This document shows, piece by piece, positions 62,618 through 64,000 of a stretch of 64,000 nt of DNA. The stretch's first letter is position 1; every line of letters begins with the position of its first letter. The translations under genes were made by a program, and so were the position numbers. The notes beneath the pieces were generated by a model. That model ran no database searches. It saw only the letters and a list, made by a program, of their open reading frames with translations, and was not told the DNA's origin. The DNA comes from Clostridia bacterium (GTDB lineage: Bacteria > Bacillota > Clostridia > Christensenellales > DTU072): NCBI GenBank assembly GCA_016297005.1, contig JAEDHK010000002.1, forward strand, positions 62,001 to 126,000. The letters run 5' to 3'.

Positions 62618-63469
62618 TTACTTTCTCATCACGACGCGAATGGGAGGAACCAGATCGAACGAGCGCACCGGGAATTCGGTGGGCATGGTCCATTTTTCTC
62701 CGTCCGCGCAAAAATCATATTCTTTATCCGTCCTGACGGTCATTTCCGAAAATTCTCTGAAAATCATCTTCCCGGATGAAAAAGGCTTTTTAAAGCCGAT
62801 AAAAAAGGCTCTGAAAAAGCTGAAAAACATTTCGGCCAGACCGAAGAGTCCGTTAAAACGCGGCGCCTTGACTAACAAAAGATGCATTTTTTTATCGTTC
62901 GGGCAGAACATCTTATTAAAATGCAATCCGAAGCATTGCGGCGAGTCGAGCATCATTATCAAAGAATACTGCCCTTCGTACCGATCGCCGTCGCAAGTTA
63001 TTTCCGCGTTGACGCGCCACACTTTTAACTGTTTAAAAGCGTTAACGATATAGGCGAACGCTTTATATTTCTGTTTAAAAACGTTGTCGACGGCATAACC
63101 CAAAGGCGTGAACGTACCTGTGGCGAGCACGTAAGAAAAGATTTTATCCGCGGCTTCTCCGCAATCTTTTATCAAAAAGTCTCCCGTGCCGTCCTTATTG
63201 CGCTTAGACGTCTCGTTCAACGTCCCGCAAGGGCAATAGACGATCTCGGTGTTTTTTTCCTTATAACGGTTAATCATACGACTGAAAGTACCGTCTCCGC
63301 CGCAAACGACGACTCGATCTGCGGGCCTGTACTCAAAAGGATGCTCCGAGGTCATGTGGAAGACTTCAACGTCGTATCCTTCGCCAAAAGCCGCCGTCAG
63401 CCTTTTTTCGTCGATTTTTTTATAGCTACCGCTCATATCGTTTATAACGATGATACAATTTCTACTCAT
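62618..63469 (-). CDS. Diacylglycerol kinase-like lipid kinase
   Basis: The start is the ATG at 63469 after GAGGGA. The 283-residue protein has the N-terminal kinase fold with VVCGGDGTFSRMIN (about 75-88) and CPCGTLNETSKRN, and a C-terminal beta domain with DGEKW. This is the DagK/YegS/LCB5 family, which phosphorylates diacylglycerol or other lipids. The substrate is inferred from family. No membrane segment; peripheral membrane attachment is likely. The promoter carries a perfect palindrome. Confidence 0.93.
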   Translation of the reverse strand: MSRNCIIVINDMSGSYKKIDEKRLTAAFGEGYDVEVFHMTSEHPFEYRPADRVVVCGGDGTFSRMINRYKEKNTEIVYCPCGTLNETSKRNKDGTGDFLIKDCGEAADKIFSYVLATGTFTPLGYAVDNVFKQKYKAFAYIVNAFKQLKVWRVNAEITCDGDRYEGQYSLIMMLDSPQCFGLHFNKMFCPNDKKMHLLLVKAPRFNGLFGLAEMFFSFFRAFFIGFKKPFSSGKMIFREFSEMTVRTDKEYDFCADGEKWTMPTEFPVRSFDLVPPIRVVMRK

Positions 63470-63492
63470 TTTCCCTCGCAAAATAATATTCT

Positions 63493-63523
63493 AAGAATAT
63501 CATATTCTTACATAATGTGTCAA
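63493..63523 (-). promoter_or_regulatory. Promoter of the lipid kinase with 17-bp palindrome
   Basis: Minus-strand TTGACA (63523-63518), 18-base spacer, TATTCT (63499-63494). AAGAATAT-C-ATATTCTT (63493-63509, perfect arms of 8) overlaps the -10 box. Confidence 0.75.
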
Positions 63524-63595
63524 GTTAAATAGCCTTTTCTTGGCGGGCGTTATACGTCGGCATAACGATAACCTTTTTCGTCCATACTTCATACT

Positions 63596-63700
63596 ATGAT
63601 TACGGATATGGAAGACAGGTGCGTATGTTGCGGGGCGATCATCCCCGAGGGCAGAATGGTTTGTCCCGACTGCATGGAGCTTTATTTCTCCGAAAAATAG
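63596..63700 (+). CDS. 34-residue zinc-knuckle peptide
   Basis: ATG at 63596, stop TAG at 63700; a second in-frame ATG at 63608. The product contains CVCCGAIIPEGR and MVCPDC, giving the C-x2-C ... C-x2-C pattern of small zinc-ribbon proteins common in Clostridia and their phages, where the CGxxIPEGRxVCPxC core is widespread. No clear ribosome binding site. Function unknown. Confidence 0.7.
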   Translation: MITDMEDRCVCCGAIIPEGRMVCPDCMELYFSEK

Positions 63701-63760
63701 GATTTTTTCGGTTTTCGCTGAATTTATTCATTATTTGCACTTCCTCCTACCGAAAAATAT

Positions 63761-63789
63761 TTGCCAATTTGGCAAAAAAGTGATACTAT
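63761..63789 (+). promoter_or_regulatory. Promoter of the right-edge gene with 15-bp palindrome
   Basis: TTGCCA (63761-63766), 17-base spacer, TACTAT (63784-63789). The perfect palindrome TTGCCAA-T-TTGGCAA (63761-63775) covers the -35 box. Confidence 0.75.
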
Positions 63790-63828
63790 CTTTTTATTAT
63801 TGCAGTATTTTTTTGGAGCCAATAACAT

Positions 63829-64000
63829 ATGCCGAAAAAGAATATGATTCGTTTTTTTACAAAAGGGACAAAAGCCCTTCTCGTCGATTTTGCGATACTC
63901 GTCGCCGTATCGGAACTGTTCTTGTTCCTGTTCAGTCTGATATTTCCGGTAACTTTCAGTTGGCGCCACTACCTCGCCTGGCCGGGGTACTTTATTACCT
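63829..64000 (+). CDS. Membrane protein, N-terminal part only
   Basis: ATG at 63829 after GGAG, open for 57 codons to the window edge. A short basic N-terminus (MPKKNMIRFF) is followed by a strongly hydrophobic helix (about 17-40). It could be an RDD-type or other multi-helix protein, but too little is visible for a call. Confidence 0.7.
   Translation, partial: MPKKNMIRFFTKGTKALLVDFAILVAVSELFLFLFSLIFPVTFSWRHYLAWPGYFIT

Overview
The window looks like a stretch of a Gram-positive anaerobe of the class Clostridia, most likely an uncultured gut lineage of the Christensenellales type. This rests on near-consensus sigma-A promoters (TTGACA, 17 bases, TATAAT), strong GGAGG ribosome binding sites, rho-independent terminators, lipoprotein signals, many BspA/InlB-type surface proteins and an rpsL-rpsG-fusA block. 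The lineage is inferred from these features; no database was searched. GC content is moderate, except for a clearly AT-rich island near 48.2-50.0 kb.

Layout. 0-1.5 kb: N-terminal part of a repeat-bearing lipoprotein that runs off the left edge. 1.7-9.9 kb: ABC exporter, exported metallophosphoesterase, GH3 glycosidase, a ComEC-like metallo-beta-lactamase-fold protein coupled to an InlB-repeat protein. 9.9-12.5 kb: polar amino-acid ABC importer whose binding protein is circularly permuted. 12.7-14.3 kb: an unknown protein and a short-chain dehydrogenase. 14.3-18.2 kb: ABC ATPase, permease, YtrA-like GntR regulator and glycosidase-like protein as one operon, with promoter and operator visible. 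18.2-20.1 kb: acyl-CoA synthetase preceded by a valine-rich leader peptide and attenuator. 20.2-24.5 kb: MBL hydrolase, a membrane-domain/GH5-like fusion, a GH36 relic and an acetyltransferase. 24.5-31.9 kb: translation genes tuf and rpsL-rpsG-fusA, split by a metallophosphoesterase and a cation diffusion facilitator. 32-40.5 kb: surface lipoproteins (CxxC repeats with DUF6273, BspA LRRs, an HtrA-like protease) and a four-copy DUF1508 membrane protein. 40.6-47.7 kb: VanW, FliB-like, MFS, acyl-CoA ligase and a second ComEC-like hydrolase. 47.7-50.0 kb: AT-rich island with XRE regulator, small lipoprotein and zinc-ribbon membrane protein, between two decayed IS elements. 50.1-59.7 kb: a 2,389-residue surface protein and a MelB-type sugar symporter. 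59.9-64 kb: P-type calcium ATPase, diacylglycerol-kinase-like enzyme, a 34-residue zinc-knuckle peptide and the start of a membrane protein.

Together the genes describe a cell with a heavily decorated surface, scavenging of carbohydrates (GH3, GH5-like, MelB), amino acids and carboxylic acids (two acyl-CoA ligases), and several exported hydrolases. The most unusual points are the circularly permuted amino-acid binding protein, the IvbL-like valine attenuator on an acyl-CoA synthetase (possible valine synthesis from isobutyrate), apparent leaderless transcripts, and a roughly 45-residue aromatic repeat module inserted into large surface proteins. No tRNA, rRNA or CRISPR array was seen.
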